A stretch of DNA of 17,016 nucleotides from Acidobacteriota bacterium (GCA_021851465.1 JAJZDL010000033.1:1-17016), one strand, 5' to 3'. Shown: positions 7,211 through 13,325, counted from the first letter of the stretch. The notes: a model not told the origin generated them from the letters alone. A program made the numbers and translations.

Positions 7211-7321
7211 AGCTCCTGTTCGACGTGGGAGATTGAAGCGCAGGTGCGGTCCGCGCACGAGATTGTGCGGGCGTTCATCGAGAAGGATGAAGAGACATGC
7301 CTGCATCTTGGGCGAGGATAA
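7207..7321 (+). pseudogene. DUF5615 (PIN-like) toxin remnant with internal deletion
   Basis: GTG 7207 overlaps the DUF433 stop and starts VKLLFDVGD before a TGA, matching the first strand of DUF5615 proteins (KLLFD). In the +1 frame, beginning around 7226, the sequence reads TWEIEAQVRSAHEIVRAFIE and then KDEETCLHLGRG with a stop at 7319-7321, which fits the family's C-terminal helix and tail. About 70-80 middle codons are missing, including most acidic active-site positions, and the join is out of frame. I infer a single internal deletion in a former toxin gene. REP element B starts one base after its stop. Confidence 0.65.
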
Positions 7322-7322
7322 A

Positions 7323-7360
7323 CCACCCTTCGCTGGAAAGAAGCGAAGGATGGGGCACCC
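7323..7360 (+). repeat. REP element B
   Basis: CCACCC, stem CCTTCGCT (7327-7334) and AGCGAAGG (7342-7349), then ATGGGGCACCC. It has the same stem as element A and lies in direct orientation to it. Confidence 0.75.
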
Positions 7361-7391
7361 ACGTTTGAGGCAGGATCAAGATTGCAAAAAC

Positions 7392-7419
7392 GTAGGGGGG
7401 CCACCCACCTGGGTGCTAC
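7392..7419. repeat. Hairpin upstream of the restriction-modification operon
   Basis: GTAG (7392-7395) and CTAC (7416-7419) flank the inverted pair CACCCA/TGGGTG (7402-7407 and 7410-7415). It may be a degenerate REP-like piece. TAGAAT at 7422-7427 just downstream is a weak -10 candidate for the methyltransferase gene. Confidence 0.35.
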
Positions 7420-7459
7420 AGTAGAATCACATCAGACGTCAGGATCGAAGGCAAAAGCC

Positions 7460-8734
7460 ATGCGCTATCAATCCCAGAAACATTCGGCGAAATACACTGG
7501 CGATTATGTCTTCAGTCAGCTCATTCCGTATATTGGCAATAAGAGGAAGTTGCTACCCCTCATCGGTCAAGCTATAGCAAGAACAGGTCTGAGGGCAGAA
7601 AACAGCACATTCTTGGATTGTTTTTCGGGAAGCGGCGTAGTCTCTCGTTACGCAAAGCAGCTTGGTTTTGCAGTGATAGCAAATGACTGGGAGCCATATG
7701 CCGAGGTGATTTCACTCTGTTATACAGCTCTAAACCAGGCACCCACATTTGAAGGCTCTCTTTCATATACTGAAATAATTGATCAGCTCAATCACTGCAA
7801 GCCGGAGGCTGGATGGATTACAGACCATCTTTGCCCAGCCGACGATGTTGAATACGACATTAAGCATGACCGCATGTTTTATATGAGAAAAAACGGAATG
7901 AGGCTTGATGCAATAAGAGAGCAGATTGAGAAATGGGACAGAGAAGGAAAGCTAAACAAACTACAAAAATCAGCTCTACTTGGCCCTCTCATCTATCAGG
8001 CTTGTTGGTTGAGCAACACCTCAGGAGTCTTTAAAGGATTTCACAACGGGTGGGGTGGTCAAACAGGTACGGCTCTGTACCGTATATGTGCTGATCTTTT
8101 CCTCGAACCGGCTCTCTTTCTAGATAATAGAAGAAGTAATAAAGTTTTTAGAATGAACGCCACTGATCTTGTAAAGAGCTTGGAGAACGATGTTGACTTC
8201 GCCTATCTTGACCCGCCATACAACCAGCATCCTTATGGCTCTAACTATCACGTCTTAAACACGTTGGTTTTATGGGATAGGCCAGATCTCCCTATGAAGA
8301 TTACACATCATGGAAATAAATCAGCGATTAGAAGAGATTGGAGAACTGAACGGCGAAGTGCTTACAATGACAGAACGAAGGCTGCGAGTGAATACTCCAG
8401 AATATTAGGCACATTACGCAGCAAATGGATTTGCACCAGTTATAGTACCGATGGGTTCATCCCTCTCGAACAAATGATGGCAGTAAACTGTAAACATGGG
8501 GAGGTTTCAGTTTTCGTCCAAGAATATAAGCGATATCGTGTAAGCTCACAGAGGTTTTCGGAAAAGCCAATGAATGTTGAATTTGTCGTGTTAATCGACA
8601 CTAGTAAACAATCCAGCAGAAGCCCGGAAAGTTATACAAACCAGATTCTCATGGCTGAGGTGACTGCTATTGCATCGCACATAGAAACACCTGTCTCAGA
8701 GCAGCCACAGATGGAGATATTCAATGGCCAATAA
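7460..8734 (+). CDS. D12-class (Dam-like) DNA adenine-N6 methyltransferase
   Basis: A 424-residue protein that should transfer a methyl group from S-adenosylmethionine to adenine N6 in a specific DNA site. Motif order is alpha class: motif X region LIPYIGNKRKLLPLI (21-35), AdoMet-binding FLDCFSGSGVVSRY (51-64), acidic ANDWEPYA (74-81), a long insert with the target-recognition region (~100-240), then catalytic DPPY (251-254). The start at ATG 7460 has AAGG 8 bases upstream. It overlaps the downstream endonuclease gene by 11 bases, so the two are one operon and this is the protecting enzyme. At 424 residues it is longer than Dam (~280). Base composition is clearly AT-richer than the flanks, with AGA and ATA codons, which points to horizontal transfer. 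Confidence 0.92.
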   Translation: MRYQSQKHSAKYTGDYVFSQLIPYIGNKRKLLPLIGQAIARTGLRAENSTFLDCFSGSGVVSRYAKQLGFAVIANDWEPYAEVISLCYTALNQAPTFEGSLSYTEIIDQLNHCKPEAGWITDHLCPADDVEYDIKHDRMFYMRKNGMRLDAIREQIEKWDREGKLNKLQKSALLGPLIYQACWLSNTSGVFKGFHNGWGGQTGTALYRICADLFLEPALFLDNRRSNKVFRMNATDLVKSLENDVDFAYLDPPYNQHPYGSNYHVLNTLVLWDRPDLPMKITHHGNKSAIRRDWRTERRSAYNDRTKAASEYSRILGTLRSKWICTSYSTDGFIPLEQMMAVNCKHGEVSVFVQEYKRYRVSSQRFSEKPMNVEFVVLIDTSKQSSRSPESYTNQILMAEVTAIASHIETPVSEQPQMEIFNGQ

Positions 8735-9428
8735 GGACGGTCTTCGTAAATTGCGGGACAAAACAGTTATTAATAAAACATCAAAGAAACAGGAAACAGT
8801 TTTGCTTGAGGCTGTCAAGCACGTAGCAGTTACGATCGAAAAACAATTTGGTCTGAACCTACAGTGGGAAGATAAATGGTTGCTAAAAGATGTCGTTATA
8901 CATCTTCGCAAGCATTACCCAAGCGTCGAGTTCTTCGATCCGCTGGAAAACAGTTCCATGAAGCCAGATGGCGGGATTCTGTATTTACTGCATAAGGACG
9001 GAAGCAAACATCCGATCTTGATAGCGGAGCGAAAGAATCAAGGTACTAATGACTTGCGGAAGTTGGAGGGCAAGAAAAAGCAGGCAAAGGGAAATGCCGT
9101 TGAAAGGCTCGGGAAGAATGTAATAGGCCTCAAGACAGCTATGACCGGCGAGGGGATATTCCCTTTCGTTTGCTTTGGAGACGGATGTGATTTTGAAGAT
9201 AAATCATCGATTCTGGATCGTGTCATCACCGTGGCCATGTTTGGCCATCTGAGAAAAATATATTTAGTGCCAGAAGGTCCAAGCGGCGAGTTTCTTAGGG
9301 GTAGTTATTTTTTTCGTAGCGAAGCATGGAAATCTCCCGAAATTGTCAAGGTATTAGAAGATATAGCCACGAGATCAGTACACTTCTATATCTCTAAGTT
9401 TGGAGATGACAAATTACTACGAAAGTAG
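8724..9428 (+). CDS. EcoRI-family type II restriction endonuclease
   Basis: A 234-residue protein. It matches the EcoRI core in order: SSMKPDGGI (77-85) with catalytic D82, ILIAERKNQG (98-107) giving E102-x-K104 of the PD-(D/E)xK site, and GNAVER (123-128), equivalent to EcoRI GNAIER, whose Asn and Arg contact the adenines of the site. It is shorter than EcoRI (277), with a reduced C-terminal part. GGAG at 8713-8716 lies 7 bases before ATG 8724, inside the end of the methyltransferase gene. The GNAxER motif is shared by enzymes cutting AATT-centred sites (EcoRI GAATTC, MunI CAATTG), so such a site is likely but the flanking base cannot be predicted. All catalytic residues are present and the frame is intact, so it is probably active and held in check by the upstream adenine methylase. 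Confidence 0.9.
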   Translation: MANKDGLRKLRDKTVINKTSKKQETVLLEAVKHVAVTIEKQFGLNLQWEDKWLLKDVVIHLRKHYPSVEFFDPLENSSMKPDGGILYLLHKDGSKHPILIAERKNQGTNDLRKLEGKKKQAKGNAVERLGKNVIGLKTAMTGEGIFPFVCFGDGCDFEDKSSILDRVITVAMFGHLRKIYLVPEGPSGEFLRGSYFFRSEAWKSPEIVKVLEDIATRSVHFYISKFGDDKLLRK

Positions 9429-9448
9429 AGTTGAAGATTTGTTATGTG

Positions 9449-9486
9449 CTGGAAAATTTATCAGGGTGTCATGTAACATTTTCCAG
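9449..9486 (+). terminator. Inverted repeat downstream of the endonuclease gene
   Basis: CTGGAAAAT (9449-9457) and ATTTTCCAG (9478-9486) are perfect 9-bp inverted arms with a 20-base loop, 20 bases after the endonuclease stop. No T-tract follows. It may stabilise the 3' end of the operon transcript. Confidence 0.35.
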
Positions 9487-9541
9487 TCCAGCCCGCATTA
9501 ATAGTGCCATGGGAGGCTCTTCATCTGGCAACGACCAGCTT

Positions 9542-9586
9542 AAACGCAGAACGGGGAGCCTGTTGAGCGATCCCCGTTCTGCGTTT
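9542..9586. terminator. Strong bidirectional hairpin terminator
   Basis: A perfect 16-bp stem: AAACGCAGAACGGGGA (9542-9557) pairs with its complement at 9571-9586 around a 13-base loop, with short A/T ends on both sides. On the minus strand it lies 14 bases after the stop of the lysine-rich tail at 9600, its likely original partner. On the plus strand it would also end transcripts of the restriction operon. Confidence 0.75.
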
Positions 9587-9599
9587 GCCGTTGGTTTGA

Positions 9600-9660
9600 T
9601 TACTTCTTTTTGGCTGCCTTCTTGGTTCCTTCTTGACGACCTTCTTTGCTGCTTTCTTGG
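9600..9660 (-). pseudogene. Lysine-rich C-terminal tail of a histone-like protein (remnant)
   Basis: Two overlapping minus-strand frames give PPTKKAAKKVVKKE and then GTKKAAKKK ending in TAA at 9600-9602. Joined by one frameshift near 9623 they form a KKAA-repeat tail like those of HU-type or histone H1-like nucleoid proteins. The globular part is absent; the sequence upstream runs into a REP element and the RAYT gene within 35 bases. The strong terminator just downstream suits a former highly expressed gene. Identification rests on composition only, so another lysine-tailed protein is possible. Confidence 0.45.
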
Positions 9661-9691
9661 TTGGCGGGTGGCCCGGCCACTATAGCATTTT

Positions 9692-9734
9692 GGGTGCCCC
9701 ATTCATCGCGGCTGTATCGCGATGGGTGGGGTGG
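9692..9734 (-). repeat. REP element C
   Basis: Read on the minus strand: CCACCCCACCC, stem ATCGCG, a 7-base loop, stem CGCGAT, then GAATGGGGCACCC. The outer parts are as in elements A, B and D but the stem bases differ and still pair. It overlaps the 3' end and stop codon of the RAYT gene. Confidence 0.8.
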
Positions 9735-10230
9735 ACGCCCTCTCGCGGCGGGTCCATGTCCAGTGCGATTCGATTTCGATGCGGCCCGGCTCGCCGGTAG
9801 ACCAGTGGCGGGAGCTGCTCCAGGGCCAGTCCTCGGGCTTATCGGCGAGGCCCCGAGTGACTGGATTGCTGTGGATGTACTCAATCTTCTCGACGAATTT
9901 ATCTTGCGTGAATACGTTGAAGTCGTAGTACCGGGTCTGCCAGAACTGGGGCCGGTCGCCTTTGAGAAGCTTCGATGTCTCTCCCTTGAGGACGCTCAGG
10001 GTGGTGGCGAGCGAGTGGAGCTTTGGCTCGCCGAGGAGAAGATGCATATGCTCCGGCATGAGAACGTATCCGAAGAGAAAGAAACCGTGACGGCGGCGGA
10101 GCTTTTCAAGCGCTTCCTCAAAGAGGATGCGAGCGCGGTCGGAGTCGAGATAAGGGAGGCGCCGGTAACAACTGAAGGTGATGAAATGGTAGTGGCCTTC
10201 AGTTTGATAACGCTTCAGATGGCTCGGCAT
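9703..10230 (-). CDS. REP-associated tyrosine transposase (RAYT, Y1_Tnp/IS200-like)
   Basis: A 175-residue protein of the HUH single-strand nuclease class. Features are the N-terminal YHFITFSCYRRLPYL (14-28), the metal-binding HUH motif in GYVLMPEHMHLLL (54-66; H61 and H63), and the helix KIEYIHSNPVTRGL (115-128), whose Y118 is the probable nucleophile, followed by PEDWPWSSSRHW. These are hallmarks of RAYTs, which cleave and join REP hairpins in single-stranded DNA. The last eight or so codons and the stop lie inside REP element C, so the C-terminus (TPPIAIQPR) is partly REP-derived. It has no partner orfB. All motifs are intact, and at least four REPs of its probable substrate family lie in this window, so it may be or have recently been active. 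Confidence 0.92.
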   Translation of the reverse strand: MPSHLKRYQTEGHYHFITFSCYRRLPYLDSDRARILFEEALEKLRRRHGFFLFGYVLMPEHMHLLLGEPKLHSLATTLSVLKGETSKLLKGDRPQFWQTRYYDFNVFTQDKFVEKIEYIHSNPVTRGLADKPEDWPWSSSRHWSTGEPGRIEIESHWTWTRRERASTPPIAIQPR

Positions 10231-10270
10231 GGTTTTATCGTAGTCTTAGGCGGTTCTACCCTACCCAATC

Positions 10271-10323
10271 CCCCACCCATGCGACCCCACCCATGCGCAA
10301 AAGCGCGCATGAATGGGGCACCC
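10271..10323 (+). repeat. REP element D with partial tandem copy
   Basis: CCCCACCC (10285-10292), stem ATGCGC, loop AAAA, stem GCGCGCAT, then GAATGGGGCACCC (10311-10323). The first 13 bases are also present as a direct copy at 10271-10283, giving a 14-bp tandem duplication of the 5' half. It lies between the RAYT start and the ilvD stop. Confidence 0.8.
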
Positions 10324-10341
10324 AGATGGTCGGATGGGACA

Positions 10342-12192
10342 TTACTTCTGGATGCGGGAGACGTCGCGGACGGCGCCGCGGGAGGCGCTGGTGGTGAGGG
10401 CGGCGTAGGCCTGCAGCGCCTGCGAGACCTTGCGCGCGCGGGTGGCGGGCTTCCATGCGGATGCGCCCTTCGACTTCATGGCCTTGCGGCGGGCGGCCAG
10501 CTCCTTGCCGGTGAGCTTGACGCGGATCTTGCGCCGGGGGATGTCGATCTCGATGGTGTCGCCCTCCTCGACCAGGGCGATGGCACCGCCCTCGGCGGCC
10601 TCGGGCGAGATGTGGCCGATGCAGAGGCCGGAGCTGCCGCCGGAGAAGCGCCCGTCGGTGACGAGGGCGCAGAGCTTGCCGAGGCCCTTGGACTTGAGGT
10701 AGCTGGTGGGGTAGAGCATCTCCTGCATTCCGGGGCCGCCGCGCGGGCCTTCGTAGCGGATGAGGACGACATCGCCGGGGGCGATGCGATCGCCGAGGAT
10801 GGCCTCGACGGCGGAGTCCTGGCTCTCGAAGATGCGCGCCGGGCCGGTGAATTTGAGGTGCGCGGGATCGACGCCCGCGGTCTTGACGATGCAGCCGTCC
10901 TTGGCGATGTTGCCGTGCAGGACGGCGAGGCCGCCATCCTTGCTGAAGGCGTGGGCGACGTTGCGGATGGCCCCGGCGTCGCGGTCGAGGTCGAGCTCCG
11001 GGTAGCGCTTGTCCTGGCTGAAGGCGACGGTGGTGCGGACGCCGCCGGGCGCGGCGCGGAAGAACTCCTCGACCGCCGGGGCGACGCCGCGCTTCACGTC
11101 GAGGGTGTCGAGGGCGGCGCCGAGAGTGGGTGCGTAGACGGTAGGGACATCGCGGTGGAGGAGGCCGCCGCGATCCAGCTCGCCGAGGATCGCCATGATG
11201 CCGCCGGCGCGGTGCACGTCCTCCAGATGGACATTGGGCGAGGAGGGCGCAACCTTGCAGATGTGCGGCACGCGGCGGGAGAGGCGGTCGATGTCTGCCA
11301 TGGTGAAGGGGACGCCGGCCTCCTGCGCGGCTGCGAGCAGATGCAGCACGGTGTTGGTGGAGCCGCCCATGGCGATGTCCAGCGTCATGGCGTTCTCGAA
11401 GGCCGCGAAGGTGGCGATGCCGCGCGGGAGGGCCGAGGCGTCGTCGTGTTCGTAGTAGCGGCGGGCTAGATCGACGATGGTGCGGCCGGCCTGGAGGAAG
11501 AGCTCTTTGCGGTCTGCGTGGGTGGCGACGATGCTTCCGTTGCCGGGCAGGGCGAGACCCAGCGCCTCGTTGAGGCAGTTCATCGAATTGGCGGTGAACA
11601 TGCCGGAGCAGGAGCCGCAGGTGGGGCAGGCGGCGTGCTCATACTCATCGACCTCGGCGTCGGTGGCCTTGGGATCGGCGGCAAGCACCATAGCGTCAAT
11701 CAGGTCCAGCGCCTTCACCTTGCCGCCGTGCTGTATCTTGCCCGCCTCCATCGGCCCGCCGGAGACAAAGACGGTGGGAATGTTGAGGCGCAGGGAGGCC
11801 ATCAACATGCCAGGAGTGATCTTGTCGCAGTTGGAGATGCAGACCAGCGCATCGGCGCAGTGTGCGTTGACCATGTACTCGACGGAGTCGGCGATCAGCT
11901 CGCGCGAGGGCAGGCTGTACAACATGCCGTCGTGTCCCATGGCGATGCCGTCATCGACGGCGATGGTGTTGAACTCCTTGGCCACGCCGCCGGCGCGAGC
12001 AATCTCTTCGGCGACGAGCTGGCCGAGGTCCTTGAGGTGGACGTGGCCGGGAACGAACTGGGTAAAGGAGTTGGCGACGGCGACGATGGGCTTGTCGAAG
12101 TCGCCGTCCTGCATTCCGGTGGCGCGCCAGAGGCTGCGTGCACCGGCCATGTTGCGTCCGTGGGTGGAGGTTCGAGAGCGATAAGCTGGCAT
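10342..12192 (-). CDS. ilvD: Dihydroxy-acid dehydratase
   Basis: A 616-residue enzyme, the same length as the E. coli protein. It dehydrates 2,3-dihydroxy-isovalerate and 2,3-dihydroxy-3-methylvalerate to the 2-keto acids, the third common step of valine and isoleucine synthesis. The frame could extend 35 codons upstream, but ATG 12192 gives the family N-terminus MPAYRSRTSTHGRNMAGAR. Visible motifs: FNTIAVDDGIAMGH with metal ligand D81, CISNCDKITPGM with iron-sulfur ligand C122, CPTCGSCSGMFTANSMN (189-205) with C192 and C195, and DGRFSGGSSG with the catalytic serine. The C-terminus GAVRDVSRIQK is the part duplicated at 6531-6564. It stands alone without other ilv genes. A candidate -10 (TACTAT) lies six bases before the ATG, suggesting a leaderless transcript. 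Confidence 0.97.
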   Translation of the reverse strand: MPAYRSRTSTHGRNMAGARSLWRATGMQDGDFDKPIVAVANSFTQFVPGHVHLKDLGQLVAEEIARAGGVAKEFNTIAVDDGIAMGHDGMLYSLPSRELIADSVEYMVNAHCADALVCISNCDKITPGMLMASLRLNIPTVFVSGGPMEAGKIQHGGKVKALDLIDAMVLAADPKATDAEVDEYEHAACPTCGSCSGMFTANSMNCLNEALGLALPGNGSIVATHADRKELFLQAGRTIVDLARRYYEHDDASALPRGIATFAAFENAMTLDIAMGGSTNTVLHLLAAAQEAGVPFTMADIDRLSRRVPHICKVAPSSPNVHLEDVHRAGGIMAILGELDRGGLLHRDVPTVYAPTLGAALDTLDVKRGVAPAVEEFFRAAPGGVRTTVAFSQDKRYPELDLDRDAGAIRNVAHAFSKDGGLAVLHGNIAKDGCIVKTAGVDPAHLKFTGPARIFESQDSAVEAILGDRIAPGDVVLIRYEGPRGGPGMQEMLYPTSYLKSKGLGKLCALVTDGRFSGGSSGLCIGHISPEAAEGGAIALVEEGDTIEIDIPRRKIRVKLTGKELAARRKAMKSKGASAWKPATRARKVSQALQAYAALTTSASRGAVRDVSRIQK

Positions 12193-12198
12193 ACGACT

Positions 12199-12237
12199 AT
12201 AGTATCGCTTGGGCGGGGCGGGCTGCATAGATGCAGC
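12199..12237 (-). promoter_or_regulatory. Candidate ilvD promoter with palindrome at the -35 position
   Basis: On the minus strand TACTAT (12204-12199) ends six bases before the ilvD ATG, which would put the transcription start at or next to the A of the start codon. No Shine-Dalgarno sequence is visible. The palindrome GCTGCAT-AG-ATGCAGC (12222-12237) covers the -35 position and could be an operator. Confidence 0.35.
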
Positions 12238-12333
12238 GCTTCTACGGTCGCATCGAGCCGTATTAGAAATTTGCCGAACGTCCATATCCTCGAACACCCG
12301 GTCAAGATTCTGGCCGGATAGTGCCCTGCGGCG

Positions 12334-12696
12334 CTATGCGAAGAATTCAGTTAGTTTGGTCTCAAGGCGAGCCATGTTCTTCAGTTCGCATTCCCAGACC
12401 ACCAGCGATTTCCAACCGAGCGATCGAAGCTCTCTTCGGTGTTCCACATCCCGTTCTACGTTCCGCGACAGTTTCGGAGCCAATACTCCCGCCGTGAGCC
12501 AGGCACTCGGCCTTCGCTGCATTGTGGATGTTGGTGCCAGAAGCACCCGTGGACGAAAACGACCTTGCCATGACGCGGAAGGACGATGTCTGGGCTGCCG
12601 GGCAGATGTTTTTCGTGGAGGCGGAAGCGGAGCCCCATGCGATGCATCGAAGATCGGACGAAGACTTCGGGCGGGCCATCGCGGCTGTGAATGCAT
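12334..12696 (-). pseudogene. vsr: Very-short-patch mismatch endonuclease (Vsr), frameshifted
   Basis: Vsr nicks beside T:G mismatches formed by deamination of 5-methylcytosine and usually accompanies C5 methyltransferases. One frame gives SRDGPPEVFVRSSMHRMGL, then PGSPDIVLP and VVFVHGCFWHQHPQC, including the Asp and His of the active site and a Cys/His metal cluster, down to SRREYW. A second frame continues APKLSRNVERDVEHRRELRS and LGWKSLVVWECEL to the TAG at 12334. Adding one G near 12480 joins the two into a normal Vsr of about 120 residues. The ATG at 12696, overlapping the HNH stop as TGATG, is also out of frame with the first part, so there are two lesions. A sequencing error is the alternative explanation for either. 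Confidence 0.8.
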
Positions 12697-13325
12697 CAAA
12701 ATTTCTGCAACAATGAAGCGATTTCCGTTTCGGCAAAGATCTGACAGTCTGAATAGAGATGTGTCAGCGCAGATGGAAGACTCATGCTCAGTGGACGCAT
12801 GACCTCTTCGAATTGTGAGAATCCTTTACGGAAATCCTGAATTCTTTGAAGATTCGCCGACAACTTTTGTTTACGTTCCGTCTCATCGATCCAAATCGTC
12901 TCCCAATACTGGCAAGTCGGGCAAGGTTTAGCACAGCGATTGCCGTCGTGCGACAAAAAGCACGCCCAACCTGAATCCGCGAGGTTCAATATCTTGCATG
13001 CATCGTCTCTGCGCTTTTCACTGTTGCATTTTCGACAAGCGATTACAACGTTCCCGGGAATATGCAAACCAACACGATACCGATTCATGCCGTCAAGATG
13101 TTCAACGACGGGTGTAGTCGCGGCAAGGTCACAAAGACAGTAAGGACAGTGATTACCAAAACGAAGCCTAACGAGGCCGCCGTACTCCTCACTGTCCACT
13201 CTTGCACCCCACTCCCTGCATATTTTCTTGCTTAGTTCGTGGAGGAACATGCTGATAAGTTTGTTTGCCACGTCGGATTTTGCCCGCAGTGTCGCGGTAC
13301 GCAGCTTTGAAGTAGGATCATTCAT
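12696..13325 (-). CDS. HNH endonuclease, probable restriction enzyme of the decayed cytosine system
   Basis: A 209-residue protein. The start at ATG 13325 overlaps the XRE stop as ATGA. The centre is a zinc-supported HNH (beta-beta-alpha-metal) nuclease: CPYC (60-63), EHLDGMNRY (75-83) with the catalytic His76, N92, and CRKCN (97-101), a pattern seen in type II and other HNH restriction enzymes. A second Cys cluster, CAKPCPTC (131-138), may bind another zinc. The ~55 N-terminal and ~70 C-terminal residues are not recognised and may hold the DNA-recognition part. The order methyltransferase, XRE, HNH, Vsr suggests this is the cognate nuclease of a C5-cytosine restriction system. The frame is intact while the methyltransferase is truncated, so either the nuclease is inactive, repressed, or has another specificity. 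Confidence 0.8.
   Translation of the reverse strand: MNDPTSKLRTATLRAKSDVANKLISMFLHELSKKICREWGARVDSEEYGGLVRLRFGNHCPYCLCDLAATTPVVEHLDGMNRYRVGLHIPGNVVIACRKCNSEKRRDDACKILNLADSGWACFLSHDGNRCAKPCPTCQYWETIWIDETERKQKLSANLQRIQDFRKGFSQFEEVMRPLSMSLPSALTHLYSDCQIFAETEIASLLQKF

Larger units (their letters stand above)
9692..10323 (-). mobile_element. RAYT transposase unit framed by inverted REPs
   Basis: The unit starts with GGGTGCCCCATTCAT (9692-9706) and ends with its exact reverse complement (10309-10323), giving 15-bp perfect inverted ends. These are the outer halves of REP C and REP D, which lie in opposite orientation on the two sides of the single transposase gene. No clear target duplication is visible at the borders. 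RAYTs are normally domesticated and act on REP hairpins; whether this whole unit moves is an inference. Confidence 0.75.

Noticed and set aside
9542..9586. 16-bp inverted repeat considered as an attachment site or insertion-sequence end
   Set aside because: There is no integrase or matching second copy in the window, and its position just after a stop codon with flanking A/T runs fits a terminator.
6897..10323. REP elements considered as a CRISPR array
   Set aside because: Copies are far apart, in both orientations, with no regular spacers and no cas genes.
9646..11469. Very long open frame on the plus strand
   Set aside because: It runs antisense to RAYT and ilvD, which both have full motif support; the frame is open because of GC-rich third positions and gives low-complexity A/G/D-rich peptide.
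12362..12736. 124-codon minus-strand frame over vsr
   Set aside because: It is the third frame over vsr; Vsr motifs fall in the other two frames.
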